From assembly GCA_903844635.1 (NCBI GenBank), contig CAIMUF010000014.1, positions 1-47,479 on the forward strand: a stretch of DNA of 47,479 nt, in the 5' to 3' direction. This document shows, piece by piece, positions 22,420 to 30,441 of this stretch (positions are counted from its first letter, which is position 1; each line of letters begins with the position of its first letter). The stretch comes from an uncultured Sulfuricurvum sp. Its GTDB lineage: Bacteria > Campylobacterota > Campylobacteria > Campylobacterales > Sulfurimonadaceae. A program made the translations under genes and the position numbers. The notes beneath the pieces were generated by a model, which was not told the origin of the DNA, did no database searches, and was given only the letters and a program-made list of their open reading frames with translations.

Positions 22420-23433
22420 TTACAGTATATAGTCGCTATAGCGCTCGATCCACTCGTCGAATTCAGAACACGTTGCAATATTTTCATCTTTGACAATAGT
22501 ATCTTTAATGAGCATTACTCCAAATTCGGTTGGCAATTTCTGCGAAAATCCGAAAAGATGGGTCGTTTGTTCTGCACTGCCGCGATACAGTTCCACCATA
22601 GCTGATACCAATGCATACAGAAGTGCCGGTTCACTTTTATCAACACTCGGGTACTCACCTCGATAAATCGCTCCAACATCGGGAAGTTTTTCGTACACTT
22701 TGACATAGGATAAAAATTCAATCCCTGCACCGTAACCGATAAGCCCGTAAATGATAGGAGCAATATTCGCCGTATTCTCATTGTGCTTGAGGATACTGGA
22801 GAGCATATGGTAGCTTCGAGGAGTTGCAAAAGCAGGATTACTGTCATCGTCACTGATGGGTTCTGAGGTAAGTAAATCCGGGCGAAAGCCCAAAAATCCA
22901 ATCACAAAAGAGTGCAACCCCTCACGAATCGCAAAAAGTTTAAAATCCTCAAATCGTGCCTCTACACTGAGATGTACCATCCGATTGGCTAACGGTGTCG
23001 GGAGACGAAATACGACACCCCGATCGGATATGCGGTTCCCTGCACAGATAATACGCCATCCTTTTGGTAATGTATACTCTCCCATCTTACGATCCAATAC
23101 CAGCTGATAAATCGCCGCTTGTACTGAGGGTGGTGCAGAGTTTAGTTCATCGAGGAAGAGTATCCCGCTTGAATTTGGATCTTTCGGGAAAAAAACAGGC
23201 GCCATCCACACGGTCTGCTCATCACGTATTGCAGGGACACCGCGCAAATCGACGGGATCCATCTGTGAAAGACGTACATCCACCAGCTCCAATCCATGTT
23301 TTACCGCAATGTCTGCGACAATATACGACTTTCCGATTCCCGGAGAGCCATGAATAAATACAGGAATATCAGTCGTGATCAGAGTATCGAGATGGGTATA
23401 GAGTTCCGTAGTCGTAATCGACGGGGTCTTCAC
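22420..23433 (-). CDS. MoxR-family AAA+ ATPase, copy 2
   Basis: This protein is about 338 residues from GTG 23433, which overlaps the nifQ stop as GTGA. A start further upstream at 23466 would lie inside nifQ. It has Walker A GSPGIGKSY, Walker B ILFLDELN and sensor segment CAGNRISDRGVVFRLPTPLANRMVHLS, and is clearly paralogous to the AAA+ at 13032-14027. Its natural partner is likely VWA2, now 3 kb downstream, beyond inserted toxin and nuclease genes. It is the last gene of the sigma54-type operon starting with tpx. A chaperone role in nitrogenase or metal-cofactor maturation is inferred. Confidence 0.9.
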   Translation of the reverse strand: MKTPSITTTELYTHLDTLITTDIPVFIHGSPGIGKSYIVADIAVKHGLELVDVRLSQMDPVDLRGVPAIRDEQTVWMAPVFFPKDPNSSGILFLDELNSAPPSVQAAIYQLVLDRKMGEYTLPKGWRIICAGNRISDRGVVFRLPTPLANRMVHLSVEARFEDFKLFAIREGLHSFVIGFLGFRPDLLTSEPISDDDSNPAFATPRSYHMLSSILKHNENTANIAPIIYGLIGYGAGIEFLSYVKVYEKLPDVGAIYRGEYPSVDKSEPALLYALVSAMVELYRGSAEQTTHLFGFSQKLPTEFGVMLIKDTIVKDENIATCSEFDEWIERYSDYIL

Positions 23434-23759
23434 GCACTCGCCTCGGCTATGAGACACGTAAAGCAATGTTCTTGATCATTGCACGTCGCACATGCAGGTG
23501 CTACTTTGCCAATAGCATCATAGAGAAATTTTTTCCACAGTTTATCTTTGGGTTTGATCTGTGCTAAGCGAGGGAAATGTTGTGCCATATACGCACCCAT
23601 TTGAACACGGCTTTTGAAGCCTAAATCCTGATAGAGGTGATTCATTTCCAGTGATTTACGAGCAATTAGAGGAGCAATAATATACTGTGCTTCCTCATTA
23701 ATGGCGTATTTTTTCAAATAACTTTCAACTTCATGACGCAAAATATCGAGTTCGCTCAT
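23430..23759 (-). CDS. nifQ: NifQ-like molybdenum donor protein
   Basis: From ATG 23759 (AAGGGG, spacing 6) this is a 109-residue protein, short for NifQ (about 160-190). It keeps the C-terminal half of the family: MNHLYQDLGFKSRVQMGAYM, QHFPRLAQIKPKDKLWKKFLY, then a Cys motif. NifQ normally has C-x4-C-x2-C-x5-C holding an Mo-Fe-S cluster; here the pattern is C-x2-C-x5-C-x2-C (CATCNDQEHCFTC), so the first Cys is lost and one is added at the end. NifQ donates Mo to NifEN/NifH during FeMo-co synthesis. It is translationally coupled to MoxR2. Confidence 0.8.
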   Translation of the reverse strand: MSELDILRHEVESYLKKYAINEEAQYIIAPLIARKSLEMNHLYQDLGFKSRVQMGAYMAQHFPRLAQIKPKDKLWKKFLYDAIGKVAPACATCNDQEHCFTCLIAEASA

Positions 23760-23798
23760 TTCATTCCCCTTGAACGGTTTCAAAGGTAAATGCAATTT

Positions 23799-25031
23799 TT
23801 ATACTAACACCATCTCGATCATTTTACCCATCGCAATTTCAGCAATCTCACGACCAAATAAGACACATTCATCCAGTTCTTCATCCGTTGGAATCAGCTT
23901 GATTTTTAACGGTTTCAGCGGAACTCGAAATTTCAACCCCCGTAACCGTTCATGAAGCATTTCAGGAGCTTCTCCCGTCCATCCATAAGAACCAAACGTC
24001 GCACCGATTTTACCGATACTCTCTAGATATGCCATACATGACAATAAATCCCACGCAGGTCTAACAGCATCCCCATTAATAGTAGGAGAACCGATCATAA
24101 TGGCATCGGACTCTTCGAGCAGTGTGATCATATTATGTTCATCCAATGATGCCAAATCATACATACTTGCCCGTATACCTGCAACACTATCCGCCCCTTC
24201 AGTCACTTTTTCCGCCATTTTATGCGTATTGTCGTAGCTGGAGATATAAAACACCGAGAGCATCTTCATCCCCAGTTCATTTTTACGAAATTTAGACTGA
24301 GAACTCCATAATGCATATTTCTCTATATAACTCATTGGATTCGTACGCAAGATAGGTCCATGCAAGGGGGCGATAATATTTATATCAAACTTGCGATACA
24401 GTTCCAAGGCATTAAGTACATGCTGTTTAAAAGGGCGCATAATGTGGTCATAATAGTATTGAAAAGCGTACATAAAATCGCCTACTTCATCGTCAAAAAG
24501 ACGCTCGTCATAATAATGACTTCCGAACACGTCACCGCTAAAAAGAAGCTTCTCTTCGTGTAAATAGCTGCTCATCGTATCGGGCCAGTGTAAAAATGGT
24601 GTCATTAAAAACTCAATAGTTTTATCTCCCAGTGAGATGATTTTTCCCGTTGTAGCAATCTCGTAAGGTATATCAGTTTTAATAATTCCCTTGAGCATCA
24701 TCACCGCTCGTCCTGAGATAATGAGCTGAGCTTCAGGAGCACGCTTCATAAGCTCGATAAGTGCTCCTGAGTGATCAGGCTCGAGATGGTGCAGTACGAT
24801 ATACCGGATTTCATCATACGTACATATCCGTTCAAGGCGGGCAAAAAAATCATCTGAAAACTCTTTTTTTACCGTATCCATAACCGCCACACCTTCGCTT
24901 CCACGAACGACATAACTGTTGTACGAGCTTCCATTGGCAGTTTTCATAATGATGTCAAAAGTACGGATTTTAGGGTCAAAAGCACCGGTGAAATAGACAC
25001 CGTCTCTGATTTCAACGATATCGGGGAGCAT
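23799..25031 (-). CDS. Flavodiiron protein (A-type flavoprotein)
   Basis: This 410-residue protein has a metallo-beta-lactamase-like diiron domain (residues 1-250) with ligands in HHLEPDHSG, HWPDTM, SGDVFGSH and LHGPI, and a flavodoxin domain (about 255-400; SSYDNTHKMAEKV, GSPTINGDAVRP). Such enzymes reduce O2 to water or NO to N2O in the cytosol. ATG 25031 is chosen over 25037 because AAGG then has 6-base spacing. In a nif operon the likely job is O2 protection of nitrogenase. A rubredoxin partner is not seen in the window. Confidence 0.93.
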   Translation of the reverse strand: MLPDIVEIRDGVYFTGAFDPKIRTFDIIMKTANGSSYNSYVVRGSEGVAVMDTVKKEFSDDFFARLERICTYDEIRYIVLHHLEPDHSGALIELMKRAPEAQLIISGRAVMMLKGIIKTDIPYEIATTGKIISLGDKTIEFLMTPFLHWPDTMSSYLHEEKLLFSGDVFGSHYYDERLFDDEVGDFMYAFQYYYDHIMRPFKQHVLNALELYRKFDINIIAPLHGPILRTNPMSYIEKYALWSSQSKFRKNELGMKMLSVFYISSYDNTHKMAEKVTEGADSVAGIRASMYDLASLDEHNMITLLEESDAIMIGSPTINGDAVRPAWDLLSCMAYLESIGKIGATFGSYGWTGEAPEMLHERLRGLKFRVPLKPLKIKLIPTDEELDECVLFGREIAEIAMGKMIEMVLV

Positions 25032-25079
25032 TAGCATCCTTGTGGAGTCTTTTAGAGACTAATGCATAATATGTTCGAG

Positions 25080-25397
25080 CTAACCTACTCGCAACTTCGT
25101 CCGTCCTGTAAACAGCTTCAAAAAGTCATAAATATCACTGAGGAAAAAAGCCCTGGTGTCTTGATGCTCAAACCGCTGCAACCATGCTCTCTCTTGATTC
25201 AGGATTCCACGACAAGGGACAACAAACTCTTCTCGAGGGAGAAGCGGTTTGAGCATACCGCAATCATTGATGGCATGTACAACTGCATCAAACAGTTCAT
25301 CGAGGCGATCATCTTCGTCGTAGTGATACAATTTACCGTCCATTTTGTAAAAACGGTAAATCGCTAATATTTCATGTGCTTTATCGGTTTCATTCAT
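25080..25397 (-). CDS. Unknown protein between ald and the flavodiiron gene
   Basis: This is a 105-residue protein from ATG 25397, which overlaps the ald stop by eight bases. It is acidic, mostly helical and unknown to me. Notable segments are IYRFYKMDGKLYHYDEDDRLDEL and VVPCRGILNQERAWLQRF. It has two Cys, no signal and no membrane helix. The tight packing argues for a function inside the peroxidase-MoxR operon. Confidence 0.7.
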   Translation of the reverse strand: MNETDKAHEILAIYRFYKMDGKLYHYDEDDRLDELFDAVVHAINDCGMLKPLLPREEFVVPCRGILNQERAWLQRFEHQDTRAFFLSDIYDFLKLFTGRTKLRVG

Positions 25398-26478
25398 AGT
25401 GTATTCCATGGGCGATGGCAACTGCTTCGTTCGTTATTTTACCATTATAGGTGTTTAGAGCATCCTTCATGGAAGGATCTTCCAACAATTTTTCCAACGG
25501 TGTCGAAGCAATTTTTAATGCATATGGCAGTGTCGCATTCGTCAGAGCAATCGTCGAGGTGCGCGGATACATTCCCGGCATATTGGCGACACAATAATGG
25601 ACGATACCATCAACCTCAAACGTCGGATGAGAGTGCGTAGTGGCATGAGAGGTCTCGAAACATCCCCCCTGATCGATGGAAACATCAACTAAAACTGACC
25701 CTTTTTTCATGACACTGAGCATATCGCGGGTAATGAGCTTAGGAGCTTTTGCACCGGGGAGCAATACCGTACCGATAACCAAATCGGCGTCTTTGATACT
25801 ATTTAATATAGCATCATGTGTCGAGTACATCATCGAGACTCTTGGGCTCATGACATCACGTAAGTAGGTTAAACGTTCGATATTGATATCAAACATAGTC
25901 ACTTCCGCACCCAATCCCGCCGCTGCATCCGCTGCAGATTTACCTGCGACTCCCGCACCCAAAACTACAACTCGATTTGTCTCTACTCCAACGGCACCGC
26001 CAAGAAGTCGTCCGCTTCCGCCATTGTAACGTCCCAAATGAACTGCTCCAAAGAGCGTAGCCATTCGTCCTGCAATTTCACTCATCGGTTCCAACAAAGG
26101 AAGCCGTCGCCCCACCCGCAGTGTCTCATACGCCAATGCAGTAATCTTTTTTTCACATAACACTTCAGTAAGCCGTTTGTCGGCTGCAAGATGGAGATAG
26201 GTAAAAAGGATTTGCCCCTCACGTAAGCGCGCGTATTCAACTTCAATTGGTTCTTTGACCTTTAGTATCATTTCACTGCGTCCGTACAGCTCGTCGGCAT
26301 TATCGACGATCGTTCCACCTGCTTGCACGTATTGGGAATCTTCAAAGCCGCTTCCTAATCCTGCACCCGTCTCAATGAGAACACTATTCCCTGGCTTTAC
26401 CAGCTCTCTCACTCCAGAGGGAGTGATGCCAACACGAAACTCGTCGGTTTTAATCTCTTTTGGAACTCCGATAATCAT
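25390..26478 (-). CDS. ald: Alanine dehydrogenase
   Basis: This 362-residue NAD-dependent enzyme interconverts alanine with pyruvate, NH4+ and NADH. Landmarks are MIIGVPKEIKTDEFRVGITP, the KVKEP and FTYLHLA segments, the nucleotide-binding GAGVAGKSAADAAAGLGAEV (about residue 175), SIDQGGCFETSHATTH and the C-terminal VANMPGMYPRTSTIALTNATLPY. ATG 26478 follows AGGAGG with spacing 6 and overlaps the stop of the SagB-type gene (ATGA). Presence in a nif-type operon suggests that fixed ammonium is stored or passed on as alanine. Use in the breakdown direction is also possible. Confidence 0.95.
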   Translation of the reverse strand: MIIGVPKEIKTDEFRVGITPSGVRELVKPGNSVLIETGAGLGSGFEDSQYVQAGGTIVDNADELYGRSEMILKVKEPIEVEYARLREGQILFTYLHLAADKRLTEVLCEKKITALAYETLRVGRRLPLLEPMSEIAGRMATLFGAVHLGRYNGGSGRLLGGAVGVETNRVVVLGAGVAGKSAADAAAGLGAEVTMFDINIERLTYLRDVMSPRVSMMYSTHDAILNSIKDADLVIGTVLLPGAKAPKLITRDMLSVMKKGSVLVDVSIDQGGCFETSHATTHSHPTFEVDGIVHYCVANMPGMYPRTSTIALTNATLPYALKIASTPLEKLLEDPSMKDALNTYNGKITNEAVAIAHGIHYE

Positions 26479-27704
26479 AATTTTCCTCCTATTGCCACTG
26501 CATACAGCAATGGATTGTTCGACCATTGGGAGCCTATATTGTCATAAAATGCCCCTATTCCACTGCATCCGACTCCAAGATGCTCGCACACGGTATAAAT
26601 CTCCTGAGCATACATCCCAGCCTCTATATGTGAGTGAGCCTTAAAATCCACCGCATAAATTAATAGTACCATATTTGATCCTGAAATAAAACGCTGATCT
26701 AAAAGCAAATGAACTACTTCAGAATTAAAATTTCCATTCACGGTACATTCTCCGTTTCGATACAAACCTAATTGCATACCGTGTGCTTGCAAGAGGATAG
26801 GTATGACTTCGAGGGACACGTGAGCTTTTATACGCATCAATGCCAAAATGTCTGTATCCTTCATCGCATTTGAATTAAATCCCCGAGCACTTCTGCGAGT
26901 ACGGTTAAGAGCCAGAAAATCATCTCTCTTCATACTGTTAGGAATTTCATTGTAGAGAGGCTCTACTTTAATGGTGTCTACTAATAAAGTCTCACTCATG
27001 GTGTAATCCGTCGGTTGTACGCTCATCACTGGTTCCTCTAGCCGTTTTGCGAGTCGCGTTGACTTTTCACCGACTCCATAGACCGCCACGATTCGTTCAT
27101 CTTCACCCATTCCCATAACACGATTGAGCGCATCCGTACCTTGTGTGAACATTTTTGTCAGATTAAGTCCAAAATGTCGTACCGATGAAGAAAGCACACC
27201 GATTTGATGTCCAAGATCGAGATAGAGATACCGCCAAGCTCGCAATCCATACTTCCATGATGAGCGAAAAGGAACGATTGATAGCATTACAATACAGCCA
27301 GTAAAACGATGATCCAGTTCTAAATAGGGCTCAATTCCTGCTGCACCTATCTCAGTGATTAAAACGAGTTCTTGTGTCAATACTTCCAGATGATAAAGTC
27401 CGCTAAGTAATCCTGCGATGTTTCGAATCTGAACATAGATTTCAATCGGCTGAAGATTTCCTGCCGAGGGGACGTTAAGACGATAATAGGGTTTATGTGC
27501 GACCATCTGCTCAGAGGTTATGCATCTCGATTCCATTAACCATTGTAGTGATGGGTGATCACTTAAAGGAGTACGATAACAAAAATGTGGATAGTGTTTA
27601 AAAAGTGAGGGTTGGGAATCCCAATCCAAAAAAGTCGTCTTTTTAGCGACCCATTCGGGAGTTAGAAGGGTTTGTTCACGCACTTCGAAGTTGTCGAAAA
27701 ACAT
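26475..27704 (-). CDS. SagB/ThcOx-type nitroreductase-fold oxidoreductase
   Basis: This protein of about 409 residues contains two nitroreductase-like halves: N-terminal (about 70-230; YYRLNVPSAGNLQPIEIYVQIRN, then GLRAWRYLYLDLGHQIG) and a shorter C-terminal one (about 265-405; NRTRRSARGF, then HIEAGMYAQEIYTVCEHLGVGCSGIG). SagB-type flavoenzymes oxidise azolines in peptide natural products, but many stand-alone copies, including this, have no cyclodehydratase next to them. FMN binding is expected. The start is uncertain: ATG 27704 overlaps the ankyrin stop, and 27740 is also open; neither has a good ribosome site. Confidence 0.8.
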   Translation of the reverse strand: MFFDNFEVREQTLLTPEWVAKKTTFLDWDSQPSLFKHYPHFCYRTPLSDHPSLQWLMESRCITSEQMVAHKPYYRLNVPSAGNLQPIEIYVQIRNIAGLLSGLYHLEVLTQELVLITEIGAAGIEPYLELDHRFTGCIVMLSIVPFRSSWKYGLRAWRYLYLDLGHQIGVLSSSVRHFGLNLTKMFTQGTDALNRVMGMGEDERIVAVYGVGEKSTRLAKRLEEPVMSVQPTDYTMSETLLVDTIKVEPLYNEIPNSMKRDDFLALNRTRRSARGFNSNAMKDTDILALMRIKAHVSLEVIPILLQAHGMQLGLYRNGECTVNGNFNSEVVHLLLDQRFISGSNMVLLIYAVDFKAHSHIEAGMYAQEIYTVCEHLGVGCSGIGAFYDNIGSQWSNNPLLYAVAIGGKL

Positions 27705-28110
27705 CACGATTGCTCGTAAGTTCGATGGCGCTGAATCCATCTTCGTTGTGCAATTGCGTATTAGCGCCCAATGCCAGTAACATGCTCACGCACTCAACGC
27801 GTGACGCGGATGCTGCATACATCAGTGCCGTCGTCCCCTCTTCATTGGTATCATCAATATCTGCACCAGCATCAATCAAAATTCGGATGACTTCAGGACA
27901 ATTGGAATAACAGGCATTGAATAATACCCCGTTAAAATCACCATTAATAGCATACAAATTGGCACCTGCTTCAATAAAACGAGACACCATCATAGCATTG
28001 CCTTCCAATGCTGCTAACAGCAAAGGCGTATTACCATTGAACCCTTTTTCTTCCAAATCTTCACCTGAAAACTCATGATTATTTAACCACGTCAAATATT
28101 GTTCTACCAT
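27676..28110 (-). CDS. Ankyrin-repeat protein
   Basis: The 144 residues form about four ankyrin repeats: GNTPLLLAALEGNAMMVSRFIEAGANL, GVLFNACYSNCPEVIRILIDAGADI, TALMYAASASRVECVSMLLALGANTQL, and a partial cap. These bind other proteins and have no catalytic activity. The start lies 14 bases after the tpx stop. Ankyrin proteins next to catalase or peroxidase genes (as AnkB beside KatA) are known to support those enzymes, so a link to the peroxidase upstream is plausible. Confidence 0.85.
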   Translation of the reverse strand: MVEQYLTWLNNHEFSGEDLEEKGFNGNTPLLLAALEGNAMMVSRFIEAGANLYAINGDFNGVLFNACYSNCPEVIRILIDAGADIDDTNEEGTTALMYAASASRVECVSMLLALGANTQLHNEDGFSAIELTSNRDVFRQLRSA

Positions 28111-28124
28111 AATGTGCTCCTTGA

Positions 28125-28673
28125 TTAGACACTCATCCAGTTTTCGTGTTCGTGCCCTTTTTTCTTGAAGTTAGCCGCTTTATCCACGGCCTCAATGCAT
28201 TTATCGTAATCCACTTCATCAGTAATTTCAGGAACGACTTCTTTGTAGCTGATCATTCCTTCCTGATCGATAACAAAAACAGCACGTGCAAGACGGTCTT
28301 TTAACTTCCCTTGGGTAATGAGTAATCCATAACGTTTAGCAAAATCACGATTGGTATCGATAACGATATCAGCAGCATCAATACCCTCTCGTGTAACAAA
28401 ATCGTTCACAAATTCAACATCATCCGTCGTAATCATTACGGTTTTGAGTTTTTTGAACTGTTTAACGAGATCATTAAATTTTTTAGCTCCCAATGAACAC
28501 ACTTCGGTTTTAAGCGAAGGGATAGCAATAAGCAACTGTGCAGTCGGGGCAATCATCCCAATGACGTTTTGGCTTCCATCTAACGCTGTGACACGAGCTG
28601 CCGGAGCTTCACGCCAGATGGTCATCTCTTTACCCTCTAATAATGTTGTTTCTCCATGGACAGTAATGTTCAT
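28125..28673 (-). CDS. tpx: Thiol peroxidase-type peroxiredoxin
   Basis: This 182-residue protein starting at ATG 28673 (AAGGAG, spacing 5) resembles Tpx: MNITVHGETTLLEGKEM, the TEVCSLGAKKFND active-site segment with peroxidatic Cys near residue 60, and VFVIDQEGMISYKEVVPEITDEVDYDKCIEAV. The Cys that resolves the disulfide in atypical 2-Cys Tpx, about 34 residues later, is absent; another Cys lies near residue 162. It reduces H2O2 and organic peroxides with thioredoxin. It heads an operon with a flavodiiron protein and nifQ behind a sigma54-type promoter, pointing to nitrogenase protection. Confidence 0.88.
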   Translation of the reverse strand: MNITVHGETTLLEGKEMTIWREAPAARVTALDGSQNVIGMIAPTAQLLIAIPSLKTEVCSLGAKKFNDLVKQFKKLKTVMITTDDVEFVNDFVTREGIDAADIVIDTNRDFAKRYGLLITQGKLKDRLARAVFVIDQEGMISYKEVVPEITDEVDYDKCIEAVDKAANFKKKGHEHENWMSV

Positions 28674-28706
28674 TTCTTCTCCTTGTCGGAATTTTATTGG
28701 ATAGAA

Positions 28707-28722
28707 TGCAAATAATGTTCTA
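28707..28722 (-). promoter_or_regulatory. Sigma54-type promoter of the tpx-to-MoxR2 operon
   Basis: Read on the minus strand the site is TAGAACATTATTTGCA, with AG-N10-GC spacing. It lies 34 bases before the tpx ATG. It is nearly identical to the nifU site at 35829-35844. Confidence 0.75.
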
Positions 28723-28772
28723 TTTAACTGCTTATTTTTTAAACATATCACTGAATACTAATTCACATTATT

Positions 28773-28778
28773 TATACT
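28773..28778 (+). promoter_or_regulatory. Possible -10 box of nifA
   Basis: TATACT lies within an AT-rich region 35 bases before the nifA ATG. No -24/-12 site is visible on this strand, so nifA is probably read by the housekeeping sigma factor. Confidence 0.35.
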
Positions 28779-28812
28779 ACAATTAGGAATAACTTATAAA
28801 AAAGATTACAAA

Positions 28813-30441
28813 ATGATGACCTATAGCCCCAATATCCCTAATAGAGAAGAATGCCAGACCTGTGCGCTCACCTTCGCGTACAAAGAGATTAATTTACTGT
28901 ATGAAATCGCTGTCATTCTTACGAGTACCGTCGATATTAATGAAAGTATCGAAAAATCTATGCGAAAGCTCAAACAACATGGTTATGTTGAACGGTGTGC
29001 CCTTTTTAAAAAGAAAGAAGATGCAAATGAGCTTGAATTACTCATCTCCATTGATCTGGAATCCCATCAAAAGAAAATGGCAACCTATCGCTTTGGTGAG
29101 GGAGCTACAGGATTAGCGGCGAAAAGTCGTGAGCCTATTGTCATCGAAAATATTCACAATAACATCAATTATCTCAATAAAATGGGGCATATCTCGACCC
29201 AAATGGTCTCATATGTTGCTGTACCACTCCTCCAAGATGAAGAGGCCATAGGTGTTATTTCTGCGAATATTGGTAAAAATAGCCCTCTGGATTTCGACGA
29301 AATTGTTCGTATGCTGACCATAGTTGGAACCCTATTTGTAGGTTCGATGAAAGTTCAACAAACCATTATTAAAGAAAAAGAATCTCTCACTGAACTTAAA
29401 ACTTATTACAAAGAAGAGATGCAAAAAGATTACAAATTTGAAAATATTGTCGGAAAAAGCACTAAAATGCAACAGGTATTTGGGATGATCAATACCGTCG
29501 CCCCCACCGATGCCACTATCCTTATCCGTGGTGAAACCGGTACGGGAAAAGAGCTTATTGCCACAGCAATTCATAATCTCAGCCGTCGTCAAAACGGCCC
29601 ATTTATCAAACTAAATTGTGCGGCTATCAGTGAGACACTCCTTGAATCAGAGCTTTTTGGACATGAAAAAGGGGCATTTACGGATGCCCGAGAACTGAGA
29701 AAAGGACGATTTGAACTCGCCGATGGCGGGACATTGTTTCTCGATGAGATTGGAGACATTACCCCCTCTCTCCAAGTCAAACTGCTGCGTATTTTACAAG
29801 AGCAAGAGTTTGAGCGTGTCGGTGGTAATAAAACCATAAAAACAAACGTCCGACTCGTTGCAGCGACTAACCGTAATCTCGAAGACATGGTACGCAAGGG
29901 TGAATTTCGAGAAGACCTGTTTTATCGCCTCAACGTCATCCCACTCAATCTTCCTCCGCTTCGTGAGCGCTATGAGGACGTAAAATTGCTCATTGAGCAC
30001 TATCTCCACCGCTTTATGAAAGAGCATCGTAAAAATATGTCTTTTACCAAAGGTGCAATGGAAGTGTTATTAGAATATCCATGGCCTGGAAATATTCGTG
30101 AACTCCAAAACACCATGGAGCGAATCGTCCTTATATGTCCAGACGGAGAACTTCAACCCCAAATGCTCAATCATGTATTGCCGTTTAACTACCAAAAACT
30201 CTATATGCAGCCTGAAATACCAGTGGTAGCACCACCAGTGTATATCACAACTCCTGCACCGCAACCCTATCAGGAAAGCAGTTCACCAATGACCAAAAAA
30301 AGTCTTCTGGAATTGGAAAGAGAGGCGATCGTTCAGGCATTAATGGATTCACATGGTATTCAGACCAAAGCTGCACGATTGCTGGGGATGACAGCTCGTC
30401 AAATCGGGTATAAAATCAAGCAGTATGGGATAGAACTCTAA
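28813..30441 (+). CDS. nifA: NifA, sigma54-dependent activator of nitrogen fixation
   Basis: This 542-residue activator has an N-terminal GAF domain (about 30-185), a central AAA+ domain (about 212-440; Walker A GETGTGKE, Walker B GGTLFLDEIGD) and a C-terminal Fis-type DNA-binding helix-turn-helix (KAARLLGMTARQIGYKIKQYGIEL) typical of NifA. The sigma54-contacting loop is GAFTDA rather than GAFTGA. The Cys cluster of O2-sensitive rhizobial NifA is not apparent; the only N-terminal pair is CQTC at about residues 14-17. It would drive the sigma54-type promoters in this window. It diverges from tpx and its 3' end overlaps the convergent GGDEF gene by four bases. Confidence 0.9.
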   Translation: MMTYSPNIPNREECQTCALTFAYKEINLLYEIAVILTSTVDINESIEKSMRKLKQHGYVERCALFKKKEDANELELLISIDLESHQKKMATYRFGEGATGLAAKSREPIVIENIHNNINYLNKMGHISTQMVSYVAVPLLQDEEAIGVISANIGKNSPLDFDEIVRMLTIVGTLFVGSMKVQQTIIKEKESLTELKTYYKEEMQKDYKFENIVGKSTKMQQVFGMINTVAPTDATILIRGETGTGKELIATAIHNLSRRQNGPFIKLNCAAISETLLESELFGHEKGAFTDARELRKGRFELADGGTLFLDEIGDITPSLQVKLLRILQEQEFERVGGNKTIKTNVRLVAATNRNLEDMVRKGEFREDLFYRLNVIPLNLPPLRERYEDVKLLIEHYLHRFMKEHRKNMSFTKGAMEVLLEYPWPGNIRELQNTMERIVLICPDGELQPQMLNHVLPFNYQKLYMQPEIPVVAPPVYITTPAPQPYQESSSPMTKKSLLELEREAIVQALMDSHGIQTKAARLLGMTARQIGYKIKQYGIEL

